The position numbers were made by a program, and so were the translations under genes. A DNA stretch of 64,000 bases from Comamonadaceae bacterium (GTDB lineage Bacteria; Pseudomonadota; Gammaproteobacteria; Burkholderiales; Burkholderiaceae_C), in the NCBI GenBank assembly GCA_947455465.1, contig CANGNS010000001.1:236422-300421 (forward strand), in the 5' to 3' direction. This document shows, piece by piece, positions 62,114 through 64,000 of this stretch; positions within the stretch are counted from its first letter, which is position 1, and each line of letters opens with the position of its first letter. Below the pieces are notes generated by a model that was not told the origin of the DNA, did no database searches, and was given only the letters and a program-made list of their open reading frames with translations.

Positions 62114-63040
62114 ATGCACCCGGCACAGGCGCCCAGCGACCCCGACAGCGTACGGGTAGTGTTCCAGGCGATGGCCTCGCCTTGCGAAATCGTGCTCTCC
62201 AAAGACAGCAACGTAGACATACAGGCGGCGGCCCGCCACGCCATTGCCGAGGTGCAACGCATAGAAGCCAAGTACTCGCGCTACCGCAGCGACAGCATCG
62301 TGGCGCGCATCAATGCGGCCGCCGGTGGCGCGGCGGTGCCCTGCGATGATGAGACATGGTCGCTCTTCGAGTTCGCCCAGTCTTTGTACCAAAGCAGCAA
62401 CGGCTTGTTTGACATCAGCTCGGGCGTGCTGCGCACGGTATGGGATTTCAAAGCGGCCCAAGTGCCCCATGCCGCTGCTCTGGACGCGGTGCGCCCGCTG
62501 GTCGGCTGGCCTTTGGTGGAGCGGCACAACAAGACCGTGCGCCTGCCACAAGCCGGCATGCAAATCGATTTGGGTGGCTTTGGCAAAGAATACGCCGCCG
62601 ACCGCGCAGGCGCCGTGCTGGAAAAAAATGGCTTGCGCCATGGCTACGTCAATTTGGGCGGTGACATCCGCGTCATCGGCCCACGGCCCGATGGACGGCC
62701 CTGGACTTTCGGCATCCAAGATCCGCGCGACCCGGCCAAACTGGTAGCTAGCATTCCGTTGGGCAGCGGCGGCCTGGCCACCAGCGGCGACTATGTGCGC
62801 TATTTCGAGGCCGACGGCAAGCGCTACTGCCATGTGCTGCATCCGCACACCGCCATGCCGGTCAATTACTGGCGCTCGGTCAGCGTCATGGCACCGTTTG
62901 CTGTCGTGGCGGGTAATTGCGCGACGATTACCATGCTCAAAGAGGAAAATGGACTGGAGTTTTTGAAGAATACGGGGATGGGGTATTTAGCTATTAGTCA
63001 TACCGGCAAAGTATTTACGAGTAACGATTCTTCACTTTAA
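62114..63040 (+). CDS. ApbE-family FAD:protein FMN transferase
   Basis: This 308-residue enzyme covalently attaches FMN from FAD to Ser/Thr of target proteins. The family features are FQAMASPCEIVL, EAKYSRYRSDSIVARIN, IDLGGFGKEYAADRA, YVNLGGDIRVIG and the LATSGDYVRYF segment. Two points are odd. There is no signal peptide or lipobox, although many ApbEs are lipoproteins. The motif for which I recall HxxDPxTGxP reads HVLHPHTAMP, and the Mg-binding ADALxT region reads AGNCATI. The enzyme may therefore be a divergent, possibly cytoplasmic ApbE. Its most likely substrate is the DUF3570 protein encoded 14 bp upstream. Confidence 0.82.
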   Translation: MHPAQAPSDPDSVRVVFQAMASPCEIVLSKDSNVDIQAAARHAIAEVQRIEAKYSRYRSDSIVARINAAAGGAAVPCDDETWSLFEFAQSLYQSSNGLFDISSGVLRTVWDFKAAQVPHAAALDAVRPLVGWPLVERHNKTVRLPQAGMQIDLGGFGKEYAADRAGAVLEKNGLRHGYVNLGGDIRVIGPRPDGRPWTFGIQDPRDPAKLVASIPLGSGGLATSGDYVRYFEADGKRYCHVLHPHTAMPVNYWRSVSVMAPFAVVAGNCATITMLKEENGLEFLKNTGMGYLAISHTGKVFTSNDSSL

Positions 63041-63077
63041 TCCATTTTTGATTTTATTTTTTAATAGGAACTTTTTT

Positions 63078-64000
63078 ATGCCAACCTATACCGGAACCAC
63101 TGCAGACGATCAATGGTATTTGGTTTCGGGCGGAACTTTCACGCTTAATGGTCTTGGCGGAACCGATACGTTGTACATGGGCACGTCCCTGAGGTCTAGC
63201 TACACAATTAAATTGGCATCGGATGGGTCCGTGCTCGTGGACTCCATCACCACCGCCAGTGGCGGTACGCCACTTCATGCAACTTTGCTGAACATGGAGG
63301 AATTGGTATTTGCCAATGGATCAGACAAGGTGAATTTGTCGACGTATTTTGGCAATACTGGCAAATCCATATTAGGCACCAATGCAGACGACAACCTCAA
63401 GTCAACCAGCGCCAACGAAACCATAGACGGCGGCGCCGGCACCGATACTGCGCAATATCAAGGCAAATTGAGTGGCTACAAAGTCCAAATGACCGGTGCT
63501 AGCGGCACCGTGACCGATACTGTCGCGGGACGCGACGGCACCGATACTCTCAAGAATATCGAGCACCTGCGCTTTACCGACTTTGATATCAATACCGGCA
63601 TCAAAGCCCTCGCAGCTTCCATGAATACGGCCACGGTGCAACGCGTTATGGAACTGTATGTCGCCTTCTTTAACCGTACCCCCGATGCCGACGGCCTGAC
63701 CTATTGGCTTGGACAATCTAAAGCAGGCACCAGTACCATCCAAATTGCCGAATCTTTTTATGGTGTGGGTGTTCAATACACCTCGCTCACCGGCTTTTCA
63801 TCCACCATGACCACTACTGATTTCATTAATGTTGTGTACCGCAATGTGCTTGGCCGCACCGGCGGGGCTGATGCCGGTGGGTTGGATTATTGGACCCAAA
63901 AGTTGACCAGCGGCGAAGATACCCGAGGTAGTTTGGTCTCCAAAATATTAGATGCAGCCCACACCTACAAGGGTGATGCCACCTACGGGTGGGTAGCCAA
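63078..64000 (+). CDS. DUF4214-domain exported protein (partial, right edge)
   Basis: The open frame runs 307 codons from the ATG at 63078 (AGGAA eight bases upstream) to the window end without a stop. The N-terminal third has RTX-like and Ca-binding-like short repeats rich in Gly-Thr-Asp (GLGGTDTLYMG, DGGAGTDTAQYQG, GRDGTDTLKNIEHLRFTDFDI). This is followed by a DUF4214 region: VMELYVAFFNRTPDADGLTYWLGQ and FINVVYRNVLGRTGGADAGGLDYW. Such proteins are often secreted by type I systems as adhesins or S-layer-like proteins. No signal peptide is evident, consistent with that route. The C-terminus is not in the window. Confidence 0.78.
   Translation, partial: MPTYTGTTADDQWYLVSGGTFTLNGLGGTDTLYMGTSLRSSYTIKLASDGSVLVDSITTASGGTPLHATLLNMEELVFANGSDKVNLSTYFGNTGKSILGTNADDNLKSTSANETIDGGAGTDTAQYQGKLSGYKVQMTGASGTVTDTVAGRDGTDTLKNIEHLRFTDFDINTGIKALAASMNTATVQRVMELYVAFFNRTPDADGLTYWLGQSKAGTSTIQIAESFYGVGVQYTSLTGFSSTMTTTDFINVVYRNVLGRTGGADAGGLDYWTQKLTSGEDTRGSLVSKILDAAHTYKGDATYGWVA

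Noticed and set aside
1..64000. CRISPR arrays, tRNA or rRNA genes, transposases
   Set aside because: No repeat arrays, RNA gene signatures or transposase-like proteins were seen by eye in this window.

Overview
The window is high-GC DNA from a betaproteobacterium, most likely a Burkholderiales/Comamonadaceae member. I infer this from the tight ATGA-coupled operons and from several products that closely resemble Comamonas testosteroni steroid enzymes as I remember them (HsdA, 3-beta/17-beta-HSD). No rRNA, tRNA, insertion sequence, integrase or CRISPR array was seen. No stretch of more than about 240 bases lacks a gene.

Positions 1-39448 form one large steroid (bile acid or sterol) catabolic cluster. 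The left edge holds a minus-strand pair: a partial HsaD-like hydrolase and a flavin reductase fused to a MarR-like domain. Divergent from it is a plus operon: HsaA-type oxygenase, KstD (Delta1), a Delta4(5alpha)-type FAD dehydrogenase, 3-beta/17-beta-HSD, KshB and a FadD3-type ligase. Next comes a block equivalent to the actinobacterial igr operon (ChsH2, ACAD, ChsH1, Ltp2, ACAD), which removes the last side-chain carbons. It is followed by a FATP-type ligase, two more acyl-CoA dehydrogenases (ACADs) and another ligase. A minus pair (3-alpha-HSD HsdA and alpha-methylacyl-CoA racemase) faces a plus beta-oxidation operon (SDR, thiolase, FadB-like protein, two ACADs, MFS transporter). KshA is on the minus strand, divergent from a FadD19-like ligase, an aldehyde dehydrogenase, a 7-alpha-HSDH-like SDR and an OYE/dienoyl-CoA-reductase-like enzyme. 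Together these could oxidise and open rings A/B, import and activate the steroid, and shorten its side chain. The extradiol dioxygenase and the ring C/D genes are not in the window and probably lie beyond its edges.

Positions 39497-42924 hold unrelated genes: a YgjV-like membrane protein, a PL10 pectate lyase and an M20 peptidase. Positions 43091-54096 hold a second acyl-CoA operon that resembles the acyclic terpene (Atu) pathway: biotin-dependent carboxylase alpha and beta subunits, a citronellyl-CoA-dehydrogenase-like ACAD, a second ACAD, enoyl-CoA hydratase, BKACE, nitronate monooxygenase, two GSTs and a dienelactone-hydrolase-like enzyme. Positions 54135-59320 hold a solute-binding protein, a DUF1330 protein, a sulfatase, a PAP2 phosphatase and an MFS transporter.

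An A+T-richer stretch around 59330-60200 carries an LTXXQ/Spy-like gene. It is followed by a compact operon (60205-63040) of TlpA-like thioredoxin, DUF4266 lipoprotein, DUF3570 barrel protein and ApbE-type FMN transferase. The DUF3570 protein carries a DSISGAS motif that resembles the ApbE flavinylation site, so this operon may be a little-described envelope redox module. The window ends inside a DUF4214 protein.

Two observations stand out: the possible flavinylation module, and a shared partly palindromic 20-bp motif in four intergenic regions of the steroid cluster that looks like an operator.
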